DNA from: Flavobacteriaceae bacterium
GTDB taxonomy: Bacteria; Bacteroidota; Bacteroidia; Flavobacteriales; Flavobacteriaceae
Length of the DNA: 5,961 nt
Assembly (NCBI GenBank): GCA_013214275.1
Contig: JABSPP010000114.1
Location: 1 to 5,961 of the forward strand
Direction: 5' to 3'
Shown here: in pieces, positions 1 to 5,774 of the stretch
Position numbering within the stretch: position 1 is the stretch's first letter
How the letters are laid out: every line of letters begins with the position of its first letter
Position numbers and translations under genes: made by a program
The notes under the pieces: model-generated
Seen by the model: only the letters and a program-made list of their open reading frames with translations
Database searches by the model: none
Told to the model about the DNA's origin: nothing

Positions 1-41
1 ATCAAAAATCCAAAACAAACAAGTCATCCCTTATGATTTTT

Positions 42-125
42 GGGCGTTACCCTGCGGGTCGCGCTATCCGCTATATCTTTTTTGCACTTTCAGGCAAAAA
101 AGGATGCCGCTTTTATCGCTAACGC
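42..125. repeat. Imperfect inverted repeat, probable dispersed flavobacterial intergenic element
   Basis: The ends pair as GCGTTA (44-49) with TAACGC (120-125). The centre pairs as ATCTTTTTTGC (75-85) with GCAAAAAAGGAT (94-105), with one bulged base and an 8-base loop at 86-93. The intermediate arms (about 61-74 and 106-119) are only partly complementary. The element is clearly richer in GC than its surroundings. From memory, elements with this character (a CGTTnCCC-like left end, a central CTTTTTT/AAAAAAG hairpin, and a GCCGCTTTnATC right arm ending in TAACGC) recur between genes in flavobacterial genomes; no function is known to me. The symmetry is seen directly, while the dispersed nature is recalled and not tested here. 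One frame stays open through it (2 to about 220), but that reading has no recognisable protein. The rest of 1-295 holds no gene that I can support. Confidence 0.6.
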
Positions 126-144
126 AGCCTGCAATGCCGCTTTT
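104..144. repeat. Short direct repeat of the element's right arm
   Basis: ATGCCGCTTTT occurs at 104-114, inside the right arm of the inverted repeat, and again at 134-144, exactly 30 bases later. The second copy is followed by a run resembling the first (TTAGC against ATCGC) but lacks the TAACGC end. This looks like a partial duplication or the remnant of a second, decayed element copy. Confidence 0.5.
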
Positions 145-238
145 TAGCAAAGAACAAACAACAATCCACCATTCATTTTCAGACGTTAACAATCCCCAAA
201 AACCTCAAAGAAAACATTGAGTTCTTCGCAGAATTCTG

Positions 239-270
239 TTTCTCTATTCATTAGAAACTCCCTATCTTTA
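239..270 (+). promoter_or_regulatory. Weak candidate promoter for the cysS-yidD-lgt cluster
   Basis: TATCTTTA at 263-270 fits the Bacteroidota -7 element TAnnTTTG except for its last base, and TTTC at 239-242 is one base off the -33 TTTG, with 20 bases between them. The spacing is within the range known for the phylum, but both halves are imperfect. A 6-bp stem (267-272 with 277-282, CACA loop) overlaps the downstream edge and would lie at or near the start of the leader. Confidence 0.25.
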
Positions 271-295
271 GCCACAGCTAAATCGATTGCTTTTT

Positions 296-1774
296 ATGGA
301 ACTCTACAAAGAGAATCAACTCAAGATATACAACTCACTGACCAAGTCAAAAGAACTTTTCAAACCTTTAAAAGACGGTTATGTAGGGATGTATGTATGT
401 GGCCCCACAGTATACAGTAACGCACATTTAGGAAACTTAAGAACCTTTATGTTTTTTGATGTTGCCTTTCGCTATTTTCTTCATCTCGGTTACAAAGTTC
501 GTTATGTTAGAAATATTACTGATGTTGGCCATCTAGAGAATGATGCAGACGAAGGAGAAGATCGAATTGCAAAGAAAGCCAGACTAGAGCAGATCGAACC
601 TATGGAAGTAGTCCAAAAATATACCGTTGACTTTCACAACGTTTTAAGCCAGTATAATTTTCTTCCACCAAGTATAGAGCCAACAGCGACCGGACACATT
701 GTTGAGCAGATTGAAATGATCAAAATTATTTTGGATAAAGGCTTTGCCTATGAAGTGAATGGCTCCGTATATTTTGATGTCCTAGAATATAATAAAACCA
801 ATCATTATGGAATTCTATCTGGAAGAAATATAGAAGATTCAATCAATAATACAAGAGATTTAGATGGTCAGTCCGACAAAAAAAATCCACAGGACTTTGC
901 CTTGTGGAAAAAAGCAGAGGACAAACATATCATGCGATGGCCATCACCATGGTCAGATGGGTTTCCAGGATGGCATATTGAATGCTCTGTGATGAGTACC
1001 AAATACTTGGGAGAACAGTTTGATATTCACGGAGGAGGTATAGATCTTAAGTTTCCACACCACGAATGTGAAATTGCACAATGTAAAACCTGGTCAGGTA
1101 AAGACCCTGTGAACTATTGGATTCATACCAATATGTTACTCCTAAACGGCCAGAAAATGGCAAAATCTACAGGAAATTTTATTCTTCCAGGGGAAATTTT
1201 AACGGGGAAAAATACTATTTTAAGCAAAGCATTCTCTGCAAGTGTAGTACGCTTTTTTAATATGCAAGCGAATTACAGAAGCGTTCTAGATTTTTCTAGC
1301 AAAGCCCTTGAAGCCTCAGAAAAAGGATATATAAAATTGATGGATGCAATAAAAAATCTGGATCAGATTACACCGAGTAAATCCTCATCAATTGATGTTC
1401 CTAGTTGGAGAAAAAAATGTTACGATGCCATGAACGATGATTTTAATACACCAGTATTAATTTCACATCTGTTTGAAAGTGTAAAATGTATCAATCAATT
1501 AAAAGAAGGGAAAGAACAGATTAGTCCCGACGATTTAAGTGTACTCAAAACTACCATAAATGCTTTTGTTTATGACGTTCTTGGTCTCTTAAATGATGTC
1601 AAAGAAGAAGAACCCAGTAAAGCTGATGGTGCCATAGAATTACTAATTAAATTGCGAAAAGAAGCAAGAGACCAAAAAAACTGGGCGCTTTCAGATCAAA
1701 TCAGAGACGAACTGGCAGCTTTGGGTGTACAATTAAAAGATGGAAGAGATGGTACGACATATACCACGAACTAA
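296..1774 (+). CDS. cysS: Cysteinyl-tRNA synthetase (class I)
   Basis: The product attaches cysteine to tRNA-Cys in the cytoplasm in an ATP-dependent reaction. It is 492 residues long, close to the usual family length. The class I HIGH motif is HLGN at residues 44-47, within a typical VCGPTVYSNAHLGN stretch, and the KMSKS loop is KMAKS at 287-291. The catalytic zinc ligands expected from the E. coli enzyme are all present: Cys35, Cys230, His255 and Glu259. The C-terminal part (about 340-492) is the helical tRNA-binding region and ends in a typical DGRDGTTY tail. An in-frame TTG at 287 would add three residues; the ATG at 296 is preferred because MELYKENQ aligns with the usual N-terminus of bacteroidotal CysRS (from memory). 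No Shine-Dalgarno site is visible, as is usual in this phylum. It is first in a tight plus-strand cluster with yidD and lgt. Confidence 0.97.
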   Translation: MELYKENQLKIYNSLTKSKELFKPLKDGYVGMYVCGPTVYSNAHLGNLRTFMFFDVAFRYFLHLGYKVRYVRNITDVGHLENDADEGEDRIAKKARLEQIEPMEVVQKYTVDFHNVLSQYNFLPPSIEPTATGHIVEQIEMIKIILDKGFAYEVNGSVYFDVLEYNKTNHYGILSGRNIEDSINNTRDLDGQSDKKNPQDFALWKKAEDKHIMRWPSPWSDGFPGWHIECSVMSTKYLGEQFDIHGGGIDLKFPHHECEIAQCKTWSGKDPVNYWIHTNMLLLNGQKMAKSTGNFILPGEILTGKNTILSKAFSASVVRFFNMQANYRSVLDFSSKALEASEKGYIKLMDAIKNLDQITPSKSSSIDVPSWRKKCYDAMNDDFNTPVLISHLFESVKCINQLKEGKEQISPDDLSVLKTTINAFVYDVLGLLNDVKEEEPSKADGAIELLIKLRKEARDQKNWALSDQIRDELAALGVQLKDGRDGTTYTTN

Positions 1775-1785
1775 TTTTAGATAAC

Positions 1786-2025
1786 TTGAAGATCAAACAA
1801 CTTTTTGCATACCCCTTTATAGCCTTGGTTCGGTTTTACCAGCTTGCTATTTCACCCTACACGCCCTCAACATGCAGACACAGCCCCACATGCTCTCAAT
1901 ATACCATTGAAGCATTGCAAAAAAGAGGGTTGATTATAGGTGGTTGGTTGGCAATAAAGAGAATTTCTAGTTGTCACCCTTGGGGAAAAAGTGGCTATGA
2001 TCCGGTCCCCGAAAAAAAGAAATAA
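1786..2025 (+). CDS. yidD: Membrane protein insertion efficiency factor YidD (TTG start)
   Basis: This 79-residue protein belongs to the YidD family (formerly DUF37), membrane-associated proteins that help YidC-dependent insertion of inner-membrane proteins. The N-terminus (about 5-24) is a hydrophobic, amphipathic segment with the family's RFYQLAISP stretch. The conserved cysteine motifs follow: TCRHSPTCSQY (Cys30, Cys36) and SCHPWG (Cys63), then the GYDPVP ending typical of the family. The start is TTG at 1786. There is no in-frame ATG upstream, and the frame upstream runs back into cysS coding sequence; an ATT at 1774 is the only other nearby candidate and is less likely. It begins 11 bases after the cysS stop, which implies co-transcription. 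Elsewhere yidD commonly sits beside yidC and rnpA, so its place between cysS and lgt is a different arrangement. Confidence 0.93.
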   Translation: MKIKQLFAYPFIALVRFYQLAISPYTPSTCRHSPTCSQYTIEALQKRGLIIGGWLAIKRISSCHPWGKSGYDPVPEKKK

Positions 2026-2032
2026 ATACAAC

Positions 2033-2051
2033 TGTCATCAGAAAAATGACA
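2033..2051 (+). other. Small hairpin between yidD and lgt
   Basis: TGTCAT (2033-2038) pairs perfectly with ATGACA (2046-2051) around a 7-base loop. It is followed by A-rich sequence, not a T run, so it is not a normal intrinsic terminator for the plus strand. It might affect mRNA processing between the two genes, or be chance in AT-rich DNA. Confidence 0.2.
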
Positions 2052-2072
2052 AAAAAAATAAAATAACAAAAT

Positions 2073-2933
2073 ATGCACTTTTTATCTGTGGTTTGGGATC
2101 CCTCTATAGGAATAGACTTAGGGTTTTTCACTATACGCTGGTATAGTTTGATGTTTGTCGCTGCTTTTTTACTAGGGTTATACCTCATGAAAAAAATCTT
2201 TATCAACGACAATATAGATGTTAAGCAACTGGATTTAATTTTTATGTACACCTTTTTTCCCATGCTTATAGGAATGCGACTGGGAGAAGTATTTTTTTAC
2301 AATTGGGATCATTATAAAGATCACTGGCTAGAAATTATTCTGCCCTTTAGAGAGCGTGCTGGAGAGACTACCTTGTTTGGGCTTATAGATGGATGGGAAT
2401 TCGTTGGTTACACTGGTTTTGCCAGTCATGGTGCTGCCATAGCTATTATTTTGGGAATGTATTTTTACAACAAAAAACATTTAAAAAAATCCATGCTGTA
2501 CATCTTAGATCGCCTAGTCATCGTAGTAGCATTGGGAGGTGCTTTTGTTCGATTAGGGAACTTCTTTAACTCTGAAATTTATGGTAAAGAAACAGGCTCC
2601 AATTTTGGTGTTATTTTTAGGGCAGCTAAAGAAACTGTGCCAAGGCACCCCACACAACTATACGAAGCATTTAGCTATCTCATCCTATTTTTTATTTTGT
2701 GGAGAATTTATTGGAAAACTGACAAAAAACACCATATAGGATTTATTTTTGGAATCTTTATGATCGCTTTATGGTCGTTGAGATTTGTCATCGAATTTTT
2801 AAAAGAAGCTCAAGTTGACGGCAGAGAAGACTGGGTATTCAATTCGCTTAATACAGGACAAGTGCTCAGTATTCCCCTAGTCATGGTTGGCTTATGGCTC
2901 GTCTTGAGAAAAAAGAAAGGACTAACATCCTAG
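2073..2933 (+). CDS. lgt: Phosphatidylglycerol--prolipoprotein diacylglyceryl transferase
   Basis: Lgt is an inner-membrane enzyme that transfers diacylglycerol from phosphatidylglycerol to the lipobox cysteine of prolipoproteins, the first step of bacterial lipoprotein maturation. The protein has 286 residues, normal for the family, and several hydrophobic segments (about 26-41, 53-68, 119-132, 146-158, 200-212, 222-240 and 263-278). Family landmarks appear in order: IRWYSLMF (21-28), SHGAA (118-122, where E. coli has its essential His103), the signature RLGNFFNSEIYG (160-171, matching the R-x-G-N-F-x-N-x-E pattern with Arg160 and Asn163), PRHPTQLYE (190-198), and RFVIEFLKE (237-245, around the catalytic Arg239 of E. 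coli). The ATG at 2073 gives the expected N-terminus, in which the periplasmic-side segment precedes the first helix. It lies 47 bases after yidD on the same strand and probably shares its transcript. Confidence 0.97.
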   Translation: MHFLSVVWDPSIGIDLGFFTIRWYSLMFVAAFLLGLYLMKKIFINDNIDVKQLDLIFMYTFFPMLIGMRLGEVFFYNWDHYKDHWLEIILPFRERAGETTLFGLIDGWEFVGYTGFASHGAAIAIILGMYFYNKKHLKKSMLYILDRLVIVVALGGAFVRLGNFFNSEIYGKETGSNFGVIFRAAKETVPRHPTQLYEAFSYLILFFILWRIYWKTDKKHHIGFIFGIFMIALWSLRFVIEFLKEAQVDGREDWVFNSLNTGQVLSIPLVMVGLWLVLRKKKGLTS

Positions 2934-3025
2934 GAATTACAAAGCCTATAAGTGCTTTTCAGCTTTAGAACGAATTATCATCTAGTTGGTTTTTTTCAAA
3001 ACAGATTCGTTGCATCTTAAAATTC

Positions 3026-3043
3026 AGCGTGAAAAAACACGCT
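3026..3043 (-). terminator. Palindrome in the convergent lgt / glycosyltransferase gap, weak terminator candidate
   Basis: AGCGTG (3026-3031) and CACGCT (3038-3043) form a perfect 6-bp stem with a loop of six A's (six T's on the minus strand). Read on the minus strand it lies 48 bases past the glycosyltransferase stop and is followed by GAATTTTAA, a poor U tract. On the plus strand nothing T-rich follows it. For lgt the only T run is seven T's at 2990-2996, and no convincing stem precedes it. The remainder of 2934-3090 shows nothing else I can name. Confidence 0.35.
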
Positions 3044-3090
3044 AGCAACTCATGTAATATCATTTCTAATGGCTTGTACCCCCATAAAGA

Positions 3091-4089
3091 CTAACGAAGC
3101 TGCTTGAACTTCTTTTTGCAAAGAATAAAATACTGCCAAACCACACTCGTATGGAGGTGGTAATGATGCTTCTTTTGAAGTCGTTGTCGCTTTTTTAAGA
3201 ACTTAAAAAAGTTCCTATATAAACTCAAATGTGCCTTTAAAATCGCCCAAGTGTGAATAGATTTCATTTCAACAATAAATTTCACTCCAGCAAATCCGTC
3301 TAAAACCAACCTAGAGAAAAATACAAACAAGAACCATTGTTTGGGAACATTTTTTACAATATTAATTAAACTATTTCTAAAGTTTAAGAAGGTTTTCCTT
3401 GGATTGCTTTCCTGTAAAGTAGCCCCACCAACGTGATATACAGTAGATGCACCCACATATTTTACATCATACCCTTCGTTTTGAGCCCTCCAGCATAAGT
3501 CAATCTCCTCTTGATGTGCAAAGTAATCCTCATCAAAACCTCCCAACTGTTCATATACCTGACTTCGAATAAAAAAGCAAGCACCAGAAGCCCAAAAAAT
3601 TTCAGTAGTATCATCAAACTGTCCCTCATCCTTTTCCAAACAATTAAATACGCGACCACGACAATAGGGATACCCGTAAAAATCTATAAACCCACCCCCA
3701 GCACCTGCGTACTCAAATTTTCCCTTATAGTGGTAGTCTAGCAATTTCGGCTGAATAATGGCTGTATTTTCTTCTCTTTTGAAAACTTCTATTACAGGTG
3801 TCAACCAATTAAAAGTCACCTCAACATCAGAATTGATTAAGCAATACAGATCCGCCTCAATAGATCTTAACGCCTCGTTATAGCCCTTTGCATAGCCCCC
3901 ATTGGAGGTATTTCTTACAATTTTTACAGAAGGAAAAGAATGTGTTACGTAGGCAATAGAATCATCAGAGCTAGCATTATCTGCGATATAGATATCAGCT
4001 AAATCAGAACTAAAATGAACAATAGAAGGTAAAAACTGAGCTAACAATTTTTTCCCATTCCAATTTAATATGACGATGGCTAGTTTCAA
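3091..4089 (-). CDS. Family 2 glycosyltransferase (TTG start)
   Basis: This 332-residue protein is a GT-A fold, family 2 glycosyltransferase that transfers a sugar from a nucleotide-activated donor, probably to a cell-surface glycan or lipid-linked acceptor. It opens with the typical first strand LAIVILNWNG (3-12), continues with the nucleotide-binding ADNASSDDS (36-44) and NTSNGGYAKGYNEAL (60-74), and has NSD at 86-88 in the place of the metal-binding DxD. GGFDEDYF (183-190) and EEIDLCWR (194-201) form the acceptor/catalytic region, followed by VYHVGG (217-222). A hydrophobic stretch (about 252-274) suggests membrane association, and the tail is rich in Lys, Arg and His. The pattern resembles rhamnosyltransferase-like GT2 enzymes, but donor and acceptor cannot be read from sequence. 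The start is TTG at 4089-4087; no in-frame ATG lies upstream, and an ATT immediately before it is less likely. It is convergent with lgt and downstream of the HsdR-N-like gene. Confidence 0.92.
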   Translation of the reverse strand: MKLAIVILNWNGKKLLAQFLPSIVHFSSDLADIYIADNASSDDSIAYVTHSFPSVKIVRNTSNGGYAKGYNEALRSIEADLYCLINSDVEVTFNWLTPVIEVFKREENTAIIQPKLLDYHYKGKFEYAGAGGGFIDFYGYPYCRGRVFNCLEKDEGQFDDTTEIFWASGACFFIRSQVYEQLGGFDEDYFAHQEEIDLCWRAQNEGYDVKYVGASTVYHVGGATLQESNPRKTFLNFRNSLINIVKNVPKQWFLFVFFSRLVLDGFAGVKFIVEMKSIHTWAILKAHLSLYRNFFKFLKKRQRLQKKHHYHLHTSVVWQYFILCKKKFKQLR

Positions 4090-4126
4090 AATATAACTGC
4101 TGTTACAGTAAATAGATTTGCGATTG

Positions 4127-4154
4127 CAAACTTAGTATTTATTAAAGAACCAAA
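4127..4154 (-). promoter_or_regulatory. Bacteroidota-type promoter for the glycosyltransferase
   Basis: On the minus strand TAAGTTTG (4134 to 4127) matches the -7 consensus TAnnTTTG exactly. TTTG (4154 to 4151) lies 16 bases upstream, within a TTTTTGG run, at roughly the -33 position. The pair sits in the 79-base gap between the HsdR-N-like gene and the glycosyltransferase, with the -7 element about 37 bases before the TTG start. This suggests the glycosyltransferase has its own promoter. Confidence 0.5.
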
Positions 4155-4168
4155 AATGTAAAGAAGTA

Positions 4169-4618
4169 TTAAAATTGAGCATCTGGGAGTTCTGATAAGA
4201 ATTCATATGCTTGTTTTTTATGATTCATAACACAGTAATAGTGAGAAATACCATTGGTGACCATTAGTATTTGAGCCTCGAGTTTCAGATTATATCTAGC
4301 AATCTGATCAAATGTATCCTGAGATATCTGTACAGAAGGCGCTTTACACTCAACAATGAGAAAAGGGATTCCATCGTTGGTATAAGAGACAATATCAATT
4401 CTTTTCCTTAGCGTACGAATTTTAAGCTGCTTCTCAACAGCCATAAGAGAAATGGGGTAGTTCTTTTCTTTAAAAAGGTAGTGAATCGTGTTTTGGCGCA
4501 CCCATTCCTCGGGAGTGAGAGTCACATATTTTTTTCTCACAATATCAAAAATAAGTGTCTTATTTTCGTTAGTTTTGAGTTTGAATGTAAAGGATGGATA
4601 GTTGAGTTTTTGCATCAT
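4169..4618 (-). CDS. Small protein with type I restriction HsdR N-terminal-like (PD-(D/E)XK) domain
   Basis: The 149-residue protein is almost entirely one nuclease-like domain of the HSDR_N_2 kind, the fold found at the N-terminus of type I restriction HsdR subunits. The expected active-site pattern can be read: Asp75 in RKRIDIV, then Glu90 and Lys92 in LIVECKAP (an E-x-K motif), then Gln105 and Tyr109 in QIARY, a RecB/HsdR-like Q-xxx-Y motif. TPEEWVRQ (35-42) matches the conserved N-terminal helix of the family. There is no helicase or motor domain and no hsdM or hsdS nearby, so it is not a working restriction system by itself. Similar stand-alone genes near holA are, from memory, common in flavobacterial chromosomes, often annotated simply as an HsdR N-terminal domain protein of unknown role. 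Two consecutive ATG codons (4618 and 4615) can start it; the second gives 148 residues. It is divergent from holA across 37 bases. Confidence 0.85.
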   Translation of the reverse strand: MMQKLNYPSFTFKLKTNENKTLIFDIVRKKYVTLTPEEWVRQNTIHYLFKEKNYPISLMAVEKQLKIRTLRKRIDIVSYTNDGIPFLIVECKAPSVQISQDTFDQIARYNLKLEAQILMVTNGISHYYCVMNHKKQAYEFLSELPDAQF

Positions 4619-4619
4619 T

Positions 4620-4627
4620 CAAATGTA
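4620..4627 (-). promoter_or_regulatory. Promoter -7 motif abutting the start of the HsdR-N-like gene
   Basis: On the minus strand TACATTTG (4627 to 4620) matches TAnnTTTG exactly, and one base separates it from the first ATG. If used, transcription would begin within or just after the two start codons, giving a leaderless or nearly leaderless message from the second ATG. I see no TTG at the usual -33 distance, so the match could be chance. Confidence 0.3.
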
Positions 4628-4655
4628 ATTATTTCTAGTATTTTTTAATCATTTC

Positions 4656-5660
4656 ATGAACGAAATCAACCAAATTGTCGCAGATATTAGAGACGGAAAT
4701 CTCAAGCCTATCTATTTTCTGATGGGTGAAGAACCCTATTACATCGATAAAATCTCTGATTTTATTGAAGATCATGTCCTTGACGAATCTGAAAAAGGCT
4801 TCAATCAAGTGGTCATGTATGGACGTGATGTCTCAGTGGAGGAGATTATTGCCTCTGCAAAACGTTTTCCTATGATGGCAGAAAGGCAAGTTCTCATTGT
4901 AAAAGAGGCACAGGATTTAAGTAGAACTATTGAAAAACTAGTCCCATACATAGAAAACCCACAACCCACTACGGTATTGGTGATAAATTACAAATACAAA
5001 AAAATAGATAAAAGAAAAAAACTTTACAAAGCAACAGCCAAAAACGGATTGATCTTCGAGAGTAAGCCTCTATATGAAAATCAAGTTGCAGATTGGATTC
5101 GAAGAGTACTTGGAGGCAAGAAATACCAAGCAGAACCCAAAGCTGCTCAAATGTTAGTCGAATTTTTAGGAACCAATCTAAGTAAAATCAGTAACGAGCT
5201 AGATAAACTTATGAGCATTGTTCCTCAAGGAACGATAATAACACCCGACCACATTGAACAACATATTGGGATTTCTAAGGACTTCAATAATTTTGAATTG
5301 CGAAAAGCCATCGGAGAAAAAAATATCCTCAAAGCCAACCGTATCATTCACTACTTTGCCCAAAATCCTAGGCACAACCCGTTGGTCATGACCATTTCAC
5401 TACTCAACAGTTTTTTTACACAGCTACTCATATTCCACGGACTAAAAAATAAATCTAGAGAACACGTGGCAAAAGCACTTGGTATAAGACCTTACTTTGT
5501 TAACGATTACAGTACCGCTGCCAGGTACTACCCAATGAAAAAAGTTGCGCAAATCATTCACCTTTTACGCGATGCTGATATGAAAAGTAAAGGTGTAAAT
5601 GCCAATAATCAGTCGCAAAGCGATATTTTAAAAGAGTTGTTATTTAAGATAATGCATTAG
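4656..5660 (+). CDS. holA: DNA polymerase III delta subunit
   Basis: The delta subunit of the clamp loader opens the beta sliding clamp and helps load it on DNA during replication. The protein has 334 residues, the usual length. The N-terminal AAA+-like domain begins with IYFLMGEEPYYID (19-31), a degenerate nucleotide-binding region typical of HolA, and continues with RFPMMAERQVLIVKEA (70-85), corresponding to the clamp-contacting part of domain I. TTVLVINYKYKKIDKRKKLYK (105-125) and FESKPLYENQVADWI (134-148) are strongly family-like. The C-terminal helical collar domain (about 215-334) contains NPLVMTISLLNSFFTQLL (241-258), and the end ILKELLFKIM is typical. The ATG at 4656 fits the expected N-terminus. 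Divergent from the HsdR-N-like gene; the 37-base gap shows no good plus-strand promoter, only weak TAGTATTT (4636-4643). It converges on the cysteine desulfurase gene. Confidence 0.95.
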   Translation: MNEINQIVADIRDGNLKPIYFLMGEEPYYIDKISDFIEDHVLDESEKGFNQVVMYGRDVSVEEIIASAKRFPMMAERQVLIVKEAQDLSRTIEKLVPYIENPQPTTVLVINYKYKKIDKRKKLYKATAKNGLIFESKPLYENQVADWIRRVLGGKKYQAEPKAAQMLVEFLGTNLSKISNELDKLMSIVPQGTIITPDHIEQHIGISKDFNNFELRKAIGEKNILKANRIIHYFAQNPRHNPLVMTISLLNSFFTQLLIFHGLKNKSREHVAKALGIRPYFVNDYSTAARYYPMKKVAQIIHLLRDADMKSKGVNANNQSQSDILKELLFKIMH

Positions 5661-5737
5661 CAATTGTTGTCGCTGCAAAACAGACATCTACCCACTGACT
5701 CATCCTTTTTCAAAACAAAGCCCCTTAAAATCAATTA

Positions 5738-5756
5738 CCTCAGGACAAGCCTCGGG
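5738..5756 (-). terminator. GC-rich hairpin downstream of the cysteine desulfurase gene, terminator candidate
   Basis: CCTCAGG (5738-5744) folds back on CCTCGGG (5750-5756) around ACAAG. The inner AGG/CCT and the outer CCT/GGG pairs are separated by a C-C mismatch, and one outer pair is G-U. Read on the minus strand it lies 18 bases past the gene's stop and is followed by TAATTGATTTTAA, a modest U-rich tail. The rest of the 114-base convergent gap (5661-5774) shows nothing I can name. Confidence 0.35.
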
Positions 5757-5774
5757 GAATTCAACCCTTGGCTA

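Noticed and set aside
3..42. 8-bp inverted repeat CAAAAATC / GATTTTTG as a terminator of an upstream gene
   Set aside because: The arms are AT-only apart from two pairs and 24 bases apart, so the hairpin would be weak, and no upstream gene end can be confirmed.
2..221. Open plus-strand frame running through the inverted repeat
   Set aside because: It has no recognisable protein features, spans a palindromic non-coding element, and its openness comes from the repeat's composition.
229..238. Perfect 10-base palindrome CAGAATTCTG upstream of cysS as an operator
   Set aside because: A single short palindrome in AT-rich DNA with no second copy or known regulator motif is not enough to call a binding site.
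1..295. tRNA, riboswitch or T-box leader ahead of cysS
   Set aside because: I could find no cloverleaf, T-box core or other known leader motif; only short stems (for example 267-282) are present.
217..420. Plus-strand open frame overlapping the start of cysS
   Set aside because: It overlaps the conserved N-terminal catalytic region of cysS in another frame and matches no family I know.
1967..2263. Minus-strand open frame across the end of yidD and the start of lgt
   Set aside because: It lies antisense to two well-supported genes and looks like a shadow of their codons.
3462..3741. Open frames on both strands within the glycosyltransferase gene
   Set aside because: They are alternate-frame shadows of a gene with intact family motifs throughout.
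4169..4618. Possible restriction-modification or defence island
   Set aside because: No methyltransferase, specificity subunit or motor is present; the flanking genes are ordinary housekeeping and envelope genes, and base composition does not change.
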